Shown: piece after piece, positions 27,690 to 39,083 of the stretch
How the letters are laid out: each line of letters starts with the position of its first letter
How positions within the stretch are numbered: the stretch's first letter is position 1
Assembly: GCA_003439945.1 (NCBI GenBank)
Contig: QVRM01006048.1
Span: 124,001 to 188,000 of the forward strand
Origin: Dermanyssus gallinae
Taxonomy: Eukaryota > Arthropoda > Arachnida > Mesostigmata > Dermanyssidae
DNA: 64,000 bases
Direction of reading: 5' to 3'
Program-made: the position numbers and the translations under genes
Notes under the pieces: generated by a model
What the model saw: the letters and a program-made list of their open reading frames with translations, nothing else
Databases searched by the model: none
Told to the model about the DNA's origin: nothing

Positions 27690-29430
27690 ACAGCTTTGCT
27701 CGAGTTCAGTTTACGTTTGCGGCAGCTTTAGCCCGTACGACTATGGCAAGGTCGTCGGAATAGGTCACTGTGTTCACTCCTTAGGAATGTCCTGTCAATT
27801 GGAGAACGTCGACGTGAGCCAAGTTACGGAAAAGCGGGCCAAGTACAGACGCCTGCGGGACCTTGGCTGTCATTGGAACGCTTGCATGGCCGTTAACAAC
27901 CTGCCTTGAGGCAGCTACATCTAACTTTTACCCAGAAATGTCATCCACAGTAAGATGTTGAAAGCTTTTTAACGTCTAAAAGAGCAACCAGAAGAAGCTG
28001 CTTTGTCTATATGATGAAATTGCGTGGCTAGTCCGCCTCACTTGCTACGCGATGTATTGCTGTTAAAATGGATCGATTTTTACGGTAGCCATATTGTGTG
28101 TCCGATTGTAGACCGTGTTTCTCAGCAAATAGTCGTTCCTCATATCCGTTTACTAGCATATCTGCTGACGCATATACGCCGATATCAATTTCCCTTCAGA
28201 ATAATAGTGACCCCGGTTTGTTTTAAAGTTAGAGGAAAACGTTGCTTCAAAAGAGGGTATTAAAAATCCCATCTGGTCCAAAAGCTTTACTGGTCTTTTG
28301 CCTGAGCGCAGTGCGACGAATTGGCGTGGCTGAGTGAATAGAATGGCAGTGGTGGTTGCCGAGGTTTTCCTTGTCACAGTTCAACTTATAACTTATATCG
28401 TATATTTGATAGGCTATTTATAAGTGCCAGGATGTTGTTGCATAACGTAACGTCCACGTACAGTGCGCTGCCGTAGTGGTTAAACGTAGCATATCTTCCG
28501 TTGTTTAATACTTGGGGATCGAGTGGTATTGCCCGTTTTAGCAGGGCCTCTTCGCTAAGCTAAAGATCCCTGTTATTAGTAGTACTATGCTTCCAGGCTT
28601 TGCGTCGCATATCGATTCCGCGAGATTGCCTCTGGAATTGTTTGAAACATTTGTGTCAGCAGTTAGGACTAAAATGAGCAAAGTAGATACTGCTGGCCCT
28701 CTTTACCTTAACCTAGCAGAATCAAGTCCCCTCTTAAGCACTCGCACAATTTGTTTAGTTGTGAGCGCTGTGCCGGCGTGGGGTTCTTGTATCCGGTTTT
28801 TCTGTTTTCCTCTTATTGTGCTTGCTGAGGACGGTCACATCAGCCATTCTTCTTCGTGCTATTTCGTTAATCATATCGTCGGTTGGCCTGCTCCTAATGC
28901 AGTTGGCCTGAATGATGCTTCCTTTGTCTATAATTTTTGTAAGGGCGAGTTACGGCCGGGCTGCAGGCCGCACGGCCCCTGTGCCCTCCAATCAAAGTGA
29001 CCCTTTGGGGCAGTGGCTATGACGAAACAGTTCTCCCGCCCACAGCAGGAGCATTTCTACTTATATGCCTTTCAATTTTTAGCAACAACGCCGTGTGACC
29101 GGCTTCGTGACAAACGTAGCACGCGGGGAGGGTTATTCGTTCCTTAAATCTGTAGTTCTTTCGACGTTCACGATCTTATTCAGCAATATTCTACGGGCTT
29201 TACTGAAAGGTGAGGTGAAAAAACACTGCGCTGTGAGTAAGCGGCTGATTCGACGGAGGACAACCGTTGCTGTAGGGCCTCGGTATTGCCTCGTGGTGAC
29301 CTCTCCACCCGTATTTTGTCTAAAAACGTCCGCAAAGATTGTGCTGCCACCAGGGCCTTGTGTTTCTTAAATTTACAAGAGGGTGCTATTGGCGCCAGTC
29401 TTCGCATCCTGATCCTAAACATCAAGGACT
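27690..29430 (-). mobile_element. R1-like non-LTR retrotransposon relic (pieces of Gag, endonuclease start and RT)
   Basis: Fragments appear in R1 order along the - strand. ORF1: GGSTIFADVFRQ near 29350 (typical R1 Gag segment GGSTYADVLR) and a zinc-knuckle piece CYVCHEAGHTA at about 29118-29086. ORF2: IIQANCIRSRPTDDMINEI at about 28905-28850, matching the endonuclease opening (ILQINCNR.RAAQDLL). Reverse transcriptase: SKAFGPDGIF near 28290, ERLFAEKHGLQSDTQYGYRKNRS near 28138-28070 (matching the QYGFRKGRST box), VPQASVLGPLFRNLA near 27865-27820 (VPQGSVLGPLLWN) and YSDDLAIVV near 27765-27735 (the YADD catalytic box). Many stops and frame changes plus a large internal deletion (most of the endonuclease) make it a dead copy. 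R1 clade elements normally target 28S rDNA; this one lies elsewhere. Confidence 0.85.
28463..28533 (+). other. Possible tRNA-like fragment
   Basis: GCTGCCGTAGTGGTTAAACG resembles an A-box and the bases around GGGATCGAGTGG, 40 bases on, resemble a B-box (consensus GGTTCGANTCC) with mismatches. It interrupts the R1-like relic between its endonuclease and RT pieces, which fits a small SINE insertion. It is too degraded to be sure. Confidence 0.25.
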
Positions 29431-30509
29431 GGCTGATTCGGCCGCCGGGAGAGGGGGGTGAACTTAAGTTCTACTCGACCCAGATCCGAATAGGCCATAG
29501 CGACTTCCAGTCCTACCTATTCACGATCGGGAAGGTCCTAGGAGTGCTTCACAAAGCTCAGAGTGCCTAAATTATTTAAAAAATTTGCTCATTGCAACAA
29601 CCGACTGACCACAACGACTAGTAGACGTGTCTGCACTTGCTTGCATTAACGTTCGGTAAGCCGATCATCAAACGTAAGAAATTATGAATAAAAAATATTT
29701 TAACTGAAGTCCAGCACACGAATGTAAATTCACATCTCGTACATTATTAATCATGTCAATAGTGATCTTTGTAGATGTATGGTTCACGCAATATAGTGTA
29801 AGGTTAAAAGCGCATATAAGTACATCATTTGGTTACGGTCGCATGTACTGTATAAGTCATGACAAACACGATTGCACTTCCGTGTCGTGTGTGACGCTGA
29901 TATAGCCCGGCGATATTGTCAATTGATGTTATATATTGATATTATTCACAGTGAATTGTTTCGACCAATTTCATGATGGTTTTGCTCGCTTGCCGGTGTT
30001 GCTGCTTTCGCACGTCTATGATTTGCCCTTTGTCTGCCTCTTCCGGAATTGAAGTGCGAACGAACGTGGAACGAAGAATGGCAGCTATTCGGAAAGGTTT
30101 ACGACAGGATAAACGTTCGTCCATCGGCCAATCCTCTGTCAATAGCTGTATCCGTCAAAAAACAATATGCCTCTTCGAGCCTCTTCCTTCTTTTTTGTAG
30201 CGTTATTCTCTACAGCCGCATTGGTCCTCCAGGTTTCGACATCGTTCGCCTGCGTTCGTTTGCTCTATTTCAGTTACTAACGCACCATCTCTTTCGTTCT
30301 CAGTAGCTCTCTCTCTTTTATATATACACAAATATCTGGTTTATCTATTTACCTATATCTCTTTCACATAACGCGCTACGCTCGTTCAAGCATGTCTAGC
30401 TGTTTGTTTGCTTGTTGTTGTTGTCGGCGTCGTCAAGTATTCGTAGTAATCCTAGCTGACGACAGACCAGAAGCGCATCATTCTCAAGGGAGAAAGACGC
30501 TTGCAGGCC

Positions 30510-30511
<2 letters not shown>

Positions 30512-30552
<41 letters not shown>

Positions 30553-30555
30553 TAT
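30512..30555. repeat. (TA)n microsatellite
   Basis: About 20 TA units with one TACA interruption near its end. Confidence 0.95.
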
Positions 30556-31848
30556 CCGTGCATGTGCCATGCACGAGGTTGTGTTAGTGCACAAAGGCGA
30601 GCGCCCGTGTCTACCCGTGCGTGCGGGGGTGTCGGGGGTTTCGTATACGTATATTTACGTGTATAAGTGTGTGTGTGGGGGGGGGGGTCGGGTTATATGC
30701 CGTAACGGGCCCTCGTCGAAGCGACTCTTCTCATTTATGGCCTGTTCTCCGTTTGTTCCTCTATCTTTCTTCGCCCTCACTGTCCGACTGTTTCTCTCGC
30801 GTTCATCTTAGCTGGCCCTTCTTCTTCTCTTTTTTTTTTCGCTTGCTTCGAATCGCAGTGTTACGCTGACATTTATTCGCAGCAGACATGCCCAGTGCCC
30901 GGCCCCGAGGTTGTCTGTCTCCTAGATCGACTACTGCTACCACCACTCACTGCTCACCCACAGGGTGCTCAGACGCCAGCGCCTCGTCGCTGGCCTTCAT
31001 CCGCCATAGAAAAGGCAGGGCAAAAGGGCGGATGAGACGAGGGCCCTTTACCCGTGTGTGTGTGTGTGTGTGTTGGTACTGCTGCTTCTACTTCTGCTAC
31101 TACAGTACTGTAGCAGCAGTGACCAAATCTCATCATTCGGGGCACCACTCGGAGAGCAATCTCACTAGAAGAAGGAGGTTCTTCCATTACCGCCACGGGC
31201 AGCCGCCAGCCAGCGGCCATCTTTGCTCAATCCCGATGTGAAGCCGCCGGGGAAAGGTAGGGGGTGTGGCGGGCCGGCTGGGAGGTGGGGTAGAGTTAAC
31301 GCTGAGAAGTTAGATGGCCAATCGCCCTCGTATCCATAGTCCTGATGGGTATGTGTGGCTGCCCTTCTTCGCACCCCCGTCAAGGGCGGACGTCCATGCC
31401 CTTCGCTCGACCTGGGCTCGGTTAGGGCATAGCTGGGTGTTTATCACTCAGTTGTTGTTGTCGTCGTCGTCGCCGTTGTCGGACGGTCGGGGACTTTGTT
31501 TGAACCAGGCTTAACAATAACTGGCTTGGGCAGGCTCATCTACCCATCTCGCTCTCTCTCTCTCTCTCTTTCTCGCCAGTGCTACGACGATGTTCGTCTG
31601 CTTCTGTAGAGTCGTCACACTCTCATGGGCAAATGACCCCACTTTTGCCCACTAAGCCTGCAAACGGTGATACCCGCCAACGGTGTAGCCTTGCGTATCT
31701 TATTGTTGTTGTTGTTTCTGGTGTTCTGGTTGTTGTTCTTGTTGTTGTTGCTCTTATCATTATTATTATTTGAAGTATGATTTACTAGTTTTAACATTGC
31801 ATGCATGGTCAGATTTTCCGAATTTTCAATTGAAACTGTTTCCAATTG

Positions 31849-31878
31849 AAGCTAGCACGGTTAACATGTGCTAGCTTC
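31849..31878. repeat. Perfect 11-bp-arm hairpin
   Basis: GAAGCTAGCAC and GTGCTAGCTTC are exact reverse complements around a 9-nt loop GGTTAACAT. Confidence 0.9.
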
Positions 31879-33459
31879 TATCTGCAGTCCACTTTTTGGC
31901 AAGATAATCTATTCTACAAAACACCTGAAGATAGAAATATCGTCTTATCGGCAGGTGATTGATAGAGCCGTGTCAAATCTCGCCGATGCGTCGTCGTCTA
32001 ACAAATGCAACCAATCTTCCCAACATTTAATCAAGTGTGAGCGTTGTAGTAAACCCAATGTATGAGCCTTCTGGGTATGCCGTGTGTCTGAAAGAGGAAG
32101 ACTACGTTTGCATGCTTGATGGAAAAGAGACACCCAGAGTAAGCAGCATTCCCGATCTTAGGGTAGCGTTAATACCGTTTTTAACATTCGTATCATGCAA
32201 GCTATCCAATCTGCTAGTCTTATGTGTAATATAATATTTCGTTGCTTTATTATCAAATGTCTAATGTTTTAACCCACCTTTATAATAGTCTTTTGGTTCT
32301 CAAATGCATGTACAGCTGTGAGGTCTAGCTAACATATTGCTGCAATTGAAAACTTTCAGCCCAAATTTCTTCTACGTGTTGCAGTGAGATAGAGCGTAGC
32401 AGTCTCAACTTAGTACTTATCTCAGTACGGCATTTGAGATCAGAGTGTAAAATGTACGCACAACTCTCTCAGTCTAATAGGCGTTTTATCTTGTTTTAAA
32501 TATTCGCAACAACAATTTGCGCAGTATTTAAACCATATCGTCGAGAACAATTCCACAGTCTAACCTAATCAATCACATGTTTTCGTGGCGCATGGCGAAA
32601 ATGTTAAGAACCATGAACTCGTAATATTATATTACAAACTGCAAAACTGCATATATCATGAGTTATATTATGTGTTAAATTGTTCTCTAAATTTCTTATA
32701 TTGAGAATTGTATATATTAAATACAGGATTTTATGAATAGCCATATATGTACTTATCTGCTCTTCAAATGCATTAAAGAGGCACCCGAATTATATGGAAG
32801 AAAAAGACATTCCTTTTTTAGCAAAACAAGAGCGTACAGAGAGTTCTTAGCATAGAACACCTTTAATGCATGTGCACTATGCTAAGGTCGAACCTTATAA
32901 CGTTCTTTGACCAGATGAGTCATACCGAAAGCTCGTCACCTTCTCGTCACTGTTCGATAGGGCTCAAAGACGAGCAGAGCAGGCTTGGAATAAAAATGGC
33001 ATCATCAACATAATTACGTTCTAACACAGCTACTGAGGATGCTGACTCTAGAAGTTTTTTTTAATCGACGCCTATTCTGGTAAAATCAATGATGTACACC
33101 AAGCGTCCCTGTTAAAGCCACGGCGAATTGAGACTCACAAACCCACTCAAATCAGGTCGTATGCTTTGCTTTTGTTGGGGATGGCCGTATTGATTAGTTA
33201 ATCTGGCCACATTATCTTGTCATTGCTGCTCGGGTATGTACAGAGTTTCTTTTCGTCGCAGAGACAAATTCTGCAAATCTTTTTAGTTTAAACCAGGATG
33301 ATTTATAATTCTTGAGAAGCGACTCTATAACGAATTGCCATGTCGGGGACCTTCTAGTCTAAGGTTTCGAGACAGTAGATCTTGTTCAGTATTGAAAAAA
33401 GTTCGTATTAGTGCCTTATATCGTCAGCCTTTCCTGAGTTGCACACACGGCTTGAGAGG

Positions 33460-35530
33460 AGTTTACCACTCAGTTTTACCACTAGGGTGTAGATTTTGCC
33501 GAAAGCAGCCACCGTGACCCGTTAGCAGTTGCGCGAGTGGGTAGCTAAATCGGATGATTCTGATCTCTTGGGTTGAGATTAGCTCTAAGGTAAGGTCTGA
33601 ATTTTCCCCAAATAGTACCGAACCCAGCAAGCTTTTATGCGGGAAGAGCGCAGTTATCAGAGGTCGGGCTACGTCCACTAGTAAAGTCCGCTGTGCGTGG
33701 TACAGTTTCCTACACAGGTCTAAGCGTTTCCCCAAGGGTTTTTGTCAACCTCCTCGCACAATGAGTTCTAGTGGTTTATTTTACTGTTCTTGATTGCCTT
33801 AGGTCTTCTTCGTTACTTTTCTGTACTCTTTCCATAGATAGGAAAGCTCTGGCCGGTACCTTGCTCTGCGACGCGCGCATACTCGTCGCAAACAGTGGAA
33901 GGTCCTTTGCTTTTCGGCGAACTGGCTATTTCAACAGTAGCACGGAGGGCGATTGGCTATCTTGGGAGATAAGATTTTCGGCAGGCTTTCTCTAGTGCTG
34001 CAACGATTTTTGCTGCCGATAAGATACTTTAGACTGCCGAGCATTCAATAAGATAGGATACTTTTCTGTAGACGGGTAGAATCATAATCTAGTCGGGAAA
34101 AGCGTAGCCGTTGTATGGGAAAGAAATGACTGATGAGAAGGACGTTAAATTGATGGATATGATTATGCAGAGTTGTTCGGATAGAGTTTCTAATGCGAGC
34201 GTCAAATCTAATGTTAATCTGTTTCTGCTGTTGTACAAGGTGGCCCTAGGGTGTTCATATGTTGTAGATCTGGCCGGGTTCCCCAATATGACTGCCGAGC
34301 ATTCAAGAAAATTATGTACTTTTCATTTTATTGTTTACTGTACACGGGCGTAACTTAGCCTGGAAAAGCGCTGCTGCTGCTATGTGGACGGAAATGGCTG
34401 AAAGTAAGTTAAATTAATGGAGAAGGTTACGCGGAAACATTCGGATAGGATTTAGGTGTTGTCCAAAGTGTAGCTGTAAGACAGAAGTCGGAGAAGTATG
34501 CAGTGACTAGGGACGCAAGCTCAGAGGTGGTGATTAAAAGAAGCGAGAAATGGCCTATTGGGGAGTGCCTGGATCGAAGAAAACTTATTGCCAATGTGGC
34601 GTCCAAGTCAAGAAAGCTATCATTGGCTACATTGGCCGCGCATCTTTTTTCGATGTGTCCTTGTCCTCCACATTTGAAGCAACGAGGCTGGTTGCAGGGT
34701 TCTGTTGCAATCTCTTTGTCTTAGGCGCCTTTGAGCATCCTCGAGGGGCGTCTTCGCAATGCATAAGCAGTCTTCTGTCCGAATTTTCTTTAGTTGGCCT
34801 AGGGTAAAAGTCACATCCGGTGCTCCGTCCTCAGTAAGCCTATTAAGAATGTTCTTCGGCACCACACGCGTGATCTCTTCGTTGCCATAAACCTGAAGGA
34901 GAGTTCCCGAAACCATTCCAACATGCAAATTATATCCCAAGCACATATTATAAATATATAGATTCTCTATGTATCACCGCATATACACAAAGCGGCCTTG
35001 GCTGCAATTGGTATTTACCCAAAGGCTTGTTTATTACATATTTTGAATCAAGATATGTAAAATCAAAGATGTTTCTTTATCTTGCCAGACACAAGGGAAA
35101 ATATGCTAATTATTTTCTATATGAACACTTTATTCAAATGTGTGTGGGCACCGCACCTAAAAACTGCTTTTGGTTGGTAAACGTTCTTTTTGCCTACATA
35201 CAACTTTCTATTGGTCAAACATACGTTAAATAAACACTATACATATAATTGTATATCGTATCTCATTTTAACTCTACTGAGGGCCGGCTAGGTCTCGTAT
35301 TATGACGGCCTTGGTCTGTAAGACCATTTGGGCTGTCGTGTCTAATAATGGTCCTTTCCTTTTTTATTTGGATGAATTTGCCAGCGGCATTGGGAGTAGT
35401 ACCTTGCACAATCAGGCAAATGTCGCCTGTAGCTGTCCTCAAAACTCTTTTATTGTACACTCCAGCCGGCGTGAGTCTCTTCTGTTTTTCAGCCTTTGAC
35501 TCGAGTTGTCAGGGCCACGTCTGGGTATAG
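33460..35530 (-). mobile_element. R1-like non-LTR retrotransposon relic with nested repeat
   Basis: Along the - strand: Gag-like VLRTATGDICLIV near 35440-35400 (R1 Gag has V.RT..GDLLL.V), then a ~425-bp repeat (34868-35292), then more Gag and an intact CCHC zinc knuckle CFKCGGQGHIEKRC at 34681-34640. Farther on, LCEEVDKNPWGNA near 33765-33720 matches the stretch between endonuclease and RT in R1 ORF2 (LCDEVDSDPWG.AY), and LAQLLTGHGGCFRQNLHPSG at about 33540-33480 matches the C-terminal segment after RT (TQ.LTGHGCF..YL...G). The RT itself has been deleted. Frame changes and stops are frequent. The order and spacing of four independent motifs make the assignment firm even though each is degraded. 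Confidence 0.82.
34868..35292 (-). repeat. Dispersed ~425-bp repeat, copy 1
   Basis: Nearly the same sequence occurs at 38676-39083 in the same orientation, both running from GCGTGATCT...CGTTGCCATAAAC to ...GCCGGCTAGG. By eye the copies are about 90% alike, with small indels (for example a TATTATCT stretch only in copy 2, and extra sequence near 35049-35066 only in copy 1). Open frames are not conserved between copies, so the repeat is non-coding apart from the Gag fragment at its low-coordinate end. Here it sits inside the Gag region of the R1-like relic. Confidence 0.9.
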
Positions 35531-36589
35531 CACGAAGGCTTGATCCAAGGCTCTTCTTCTGAGGGTAAACTCAGCGGCTGCCGGGATGGACACTGCCGCT
35601 GCCTGGATCTCTAAGGAAGCTGCAGAGACTGGTCGCTGCCTCTCTTACAACCTGAGTAGAGAGTTCGTTTTCATCCTCCTTTAAAGTGAGGGATCATCCT
35701 TACATAGAGTGTCCGTATTAAAGCTGGAGCGTTTTCAACCCCCTCAATTGTCAGGAAATTTCGATTCTGCATAAAACAGCTTTCCCTTCCTTAAGGTGAA
35801 GCAATGCATCTCTCAGTCCGGGGACTTGTAGAGGATTGCAATAGTCCGGTCGATCAAAAGTACGGGGAATTGCGATAGTTGGTCGATAAGGCGATCGTCC
35901 TTGTCGGACCTTCGTGACAGCAATAACGTTTGTTGCATTCTTGTTCCCTAAGATGCTTGGTTTGCTGAGGCTAGTGGATATATAGGTGCGCGCAGGCCAC
36001 TCCTATTGCATGAGGTCTGCGTATTGATTAGCTCTTCTTTGAGAAAGAGGCCTTGTGTTGCTACGAGTTCCTCTGTTAGTGCAAAAGGAGCTCTGGGAGT
36101 GGGTCGGTATTTATCTCGGCGGACTGTCCCTATTTTTCTAGTGCTTCACGGCAAGTTTAACGTACAATTAAGTTCACTATTCGTACTGCTTTAGGTATTA
36201 GTGGGCACGTAGTTTGCTGAATTGTTTTTTATACCAACCACTACTAATAGTAAAAGCTGTAAAGCAGTGTTCATCTTTTCTCCCATACCAGCTCGGAAGC
36301 ATTCTGGATCTTAATCGTACCGTCTCTCTAATCAGGCGGTGATTTTTTTTTTTTATTTCAGTACCCTATAACCCTAAGAGGCTACTTGCCTTTCGGATAC
36401 ACTGCGTTACTCAACTACACGAATAAAAGCCCGAATCAAAGCCTGAAGAGCTGCCTCGTTGACCCCGTTTTCCCGATATGGCCGCTGATAACGTCTACTT
36501 ATTTTTAAACATCAAGACCTGGCTCGGAGGAACGACCAGAAGAAGCGCCAGAAAGCGTTTCATTTTCCGCGCAACTTAGTTACAGTGGT
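35531..36589. other. No secure feature between two R1-like relics
   Basis: It may contain further decayed 5' sequence of the neighbouring relics (R1 5'UTR or Gag N-terminus), but I found no confident motif. A T-run occurs near 36343-36354. Confidence 0.4.
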
Positions 36590-38152
36590 AGCACGAAAGG
36601 CCGCAGAGGTATGTCGGGTAAAACAACTCGATACTCCAGTAGACTTCTGCCCCAACAAAGATCAGAAACGAAGAGCGCGAAGTAGAGAAAACTACGGAAG
36701 TACACACAGAGTCACCAGGACAAACAATGGTTGTCCGAACGGGAAGTGGCTCATACGCCGACGTTTTTAGAGACTTAAAAAACAAAATCAGCCCAGACCA
36801 ATTTAGCGTACAAATTCAGGCCAACAGGACTAATGAAGACATCCGGCGCTAGTAGAACATAGATAAGACAGAGGATGCAAAAAAGTTAGCAAGCCAGCTA
36901 AAAGTCCCAGCCAACGCAAATGACGAAACCTAGCAACGAGGCGCACGGACGCTAATCCTATACGGCCTCGATTACGGCACCTCCAAGGAAGAACAGAGGA
37001 GGTCACACGCGAGGAGAAAGAAGAGGGTTTAAAAGAAGGCCCGCCTAGCATTTATTTCAAAGCTGGGGAGAAAGCCAAGCCCCGCCTTAGCCTACAGCCC
37101 CATTTGCTCTTTTAACAGGATTGCTAAAGTCGTGGAATCGATGCTCGCGGGCAGACTTAACGACGCTATCGAGATAAGGCAAGTAAAGGGAGGTCAACGC
37201 TCCGGGCCATTTTGTCTCTCTCTCTCTCTCGGCTTTAGCCAGCAAGATGCTGGCTAAAGCCGAGAGAGAGAGAGACAAAAAAGGTCCAGAGCTCGTAATC
37301 GTTGTTTTCTGGTATTGCTGGGCACACCGAATACGTTTAACGGCGCAAACTGATTTTAAACGCGGCGGGGAAATGAAGTAAAAGTATACCTTTAGCATCT
37401 AAAGTTAAGTGAAGCGTGAGTTGCGACGATAAGGAGTACATGATGCCTGCAGGTGCACCACTAGGTTTCGTGCTAGGACTTACGCGATGGAGCCTAGCGT
37501 GGACCAGCGTGTAAGCAAGCCTTGCGGGGCTGATTTCGTCGCATATTTCGACGATCTGGTAACCTTAGCTTCCGTGGGGGATGCGGAGCTGTTAGAAAAC
37601 CGAGTAAACGACGCCTTGGAGAACGTCATACGGCGGATAAAGCCTCACCACCACATAATGTTAGCTGCTCTTGCTTATTAGAAAAGCACTGCCGGGAACT
37701 GGATATCTGCGTGCACGTCCACATGGCCGAGATAAACAAGCGGGTCACATACCTGTGCAAGATGCTTGACAGAAACTTGAACAAGACAGCCCATGTTGAT
37801 AATGTAACGGCCAAGGCCAGGCCAATATGAAGAATAAAAAAGCCCTCGATAAAAAAAAGCGCCGTCTCCTAGCGTCTCACTCGCTTGCTCAATTCTTATC
37901 TACGAGTCGTCAGTGTGGGGACCAGCCGCACTGAAGATCAAGAAGATTAAGAAAAGGGTAAGCAAGGCGCAGAGAGTGCTGGCTACTAGGGTCACCAGGA
38001 CGTGTAGGACGGCGTCCACAGACGCTGTTCTGGTAATTGCCCGGGGTTGTAACGACGAGAGATCTATTCTTAGAAATGCTCAGATTGGAAAAGAGATGCG
38101 ACGCTCTGTGACTCTGATGTCAGACCAGCGACTTTCTACATCCGCTGAATGA
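36590..38152 (+). mobile_element. R1-like non-LTR retrotransposon relic with Gag-RT deletion fusion
   Basis: From 36726 one frame gives MVVRTGSGSYADVFRDLKNK, a good match to R1 Gag (VVVRTGG.SYADVLRDLK.K.P..), then AKKLASQLKVPA and LILYGLDYGTSKEE (the Gag RRM-like region). The same frame passes at about 37027 into RLAFISKLGRKPS, LAYSPICSFNRIAKVVESML and AGRLNDAIE, which is RT (RLVLIPKPGKP..SYRPICLL...GK..E), so the endonuclease has been deleted. After a hairpin at 37209-37281 come APLGFVLGLTRWSL (the VPQGSVLGP.LWN box), AYFDDLVTLAS (the YADD box with Phe for Ala), CKMLDRNLNKTAHV (GVMLD..L.F..HV) and RVSKAQRVLATRVTRTCRTAS with VLVIARG, which match the post-RT region. There are several stops and frame shifts; the copy is inactive. 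Confidence 0.88.
37209..37281. repeat. Long fold-back hairpin inside the R1-like relic
   Basis: The arms GGCTTTAGCCAGCA (37231-37244) and TGCTGGCTAAAGCC (37248-37261) pair perfectly around AGA. Pairing extends outward through a CT tract (16 nt) and a GA tract (14 nt) into TTTTGT / ACAAAA, about 34-36 bp per arm with one dinucleotide of length difference. Confidence 0.93.
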
Positions 38153-38675
38153 GAAACAAATATCCCGGTTATGTAGGTTTGGCGATCACCAGGTTTTTAG
38201 TGGGTTTGAGGGCCTTACACTATTTAGATCAAAGGGTGCGCACTGTACATTTTTGTTCCTGGTCCCTGTAAAAAATAAGTTTTTTGAGTAGTTTCGCGGA
38301 AGAATCCACAAGTGAAGCGGCTTCTAGCAACACCACGGCAAATAAGCTTACATTAATTAGTGTCTGCCTGCCCGCTGGCCAAATACTGCTCCATTGCCGC
38401 GTTGTGCCTAATTGCTTACTTACCCAGCACGCAAAGAGCCCAAGAGATTTGCGGGCTGCGCCGGGAATTTAGTAGCGCATAGCATGCTTACGACTAGAAG
38501 GCCCCTTACGCCTAGAAAGCTAACCCGTAGAGTCTGGGGGAACATATAGACGACAGTCTACATTTGCGCATAATGCATACTTGTCGAGAGTCTTTATAAA
38601 GATAACAAAGTATATGGTTGCGTCGTATTTTGGTGATATATGCACATATATCATAGGATCTGGTGAATTGACTGA
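38153..38675. other. No secure feature
   Basis: Sequence downstream of the + strand relic. I could not recognise the expected R1 C-terminal motif; it may be a decayed ORF2 end or 3'UTR. Confidence 0.4.
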
Positions 38676-39083
38676 GCGTGATCTATTCGTTGCCATAAAC
38701 TCTGGGGGAGAGTTCCCGAAGCCATTCCAACATGCAAATTATATCCCAAGCACATATTATAAATATATAGCTTCTCTATGTATCACCGCATATACACAAA
38801 GCGGCCTTGACTGCAATTGGTATTTACCCTATTATCTATAAAGGCTTGTTTATTACATATTTTGAATATGTTTTTTATCTTGCCAGACACAAGGGAAAAG
38901 ATGCTAATTATTTTCTATATGAACACTTTATTCAAATGTGTGTGGGCACCGCAACTGCTTTTGGTTAGTAAACGTTCTTTTTGCCTACATACAACTTTCT
39001 ATTGGTCAAACATACGTTAAATAAACACTATACATATCATTGTATTTCGTATCTTATTTTAACTATACTGAGAGCCGGCTAGG
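38676..39083 (-). repeat. Dispersed ~408-bp repeat, copy 2
   Basis: Direct repeat of 34868-35292, in the same orientation. Here the higher-coordinate flank (after GCCGGCTAGG) shows no Gag similarity, whereas in copy 1 it does. That places one true boundary of the repeat near 35292 and 39083. Confidence 0.9.

Larger units (their letters stand above)
29431..33459. other. No secure gene; low-complexity islands
   Basis: The stretch has a TA array (30512-30555), a GT array (31053-31073), a CT array (31551-31571), a GTT-rich run (31703-31754) and an 11-bp-arm hairpin at 31849-31878 (GAAGCTAGCAC / GTGCTAGCTTC). The G/C-rich island 30560-31500 has overlapping frames on both strands without recognisable domains. 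Bases 32240-33460 are A/T-rich and featureless. Confidence 0.45.

Noticed and set aside
27619..27909. 96-codon + strand open frame
   Set aside because: Antisense of the R1-like RT region, which has YSDD and VPQxSVLGP motifs on the - strand.
28587..29000. 137-codon + strand open frame
   Set aside because: Antisense over the R1-like ORF2 start; no own signature.
33060..33240. Possible RT continuation of the 33460-35530 relic on the - strand (LTNQYG...LVYIID)
   Set aside because: Similarity is too loose, and the post-RT LTGHG motif already lies upstream of it on that strand, so the order would be wrong.
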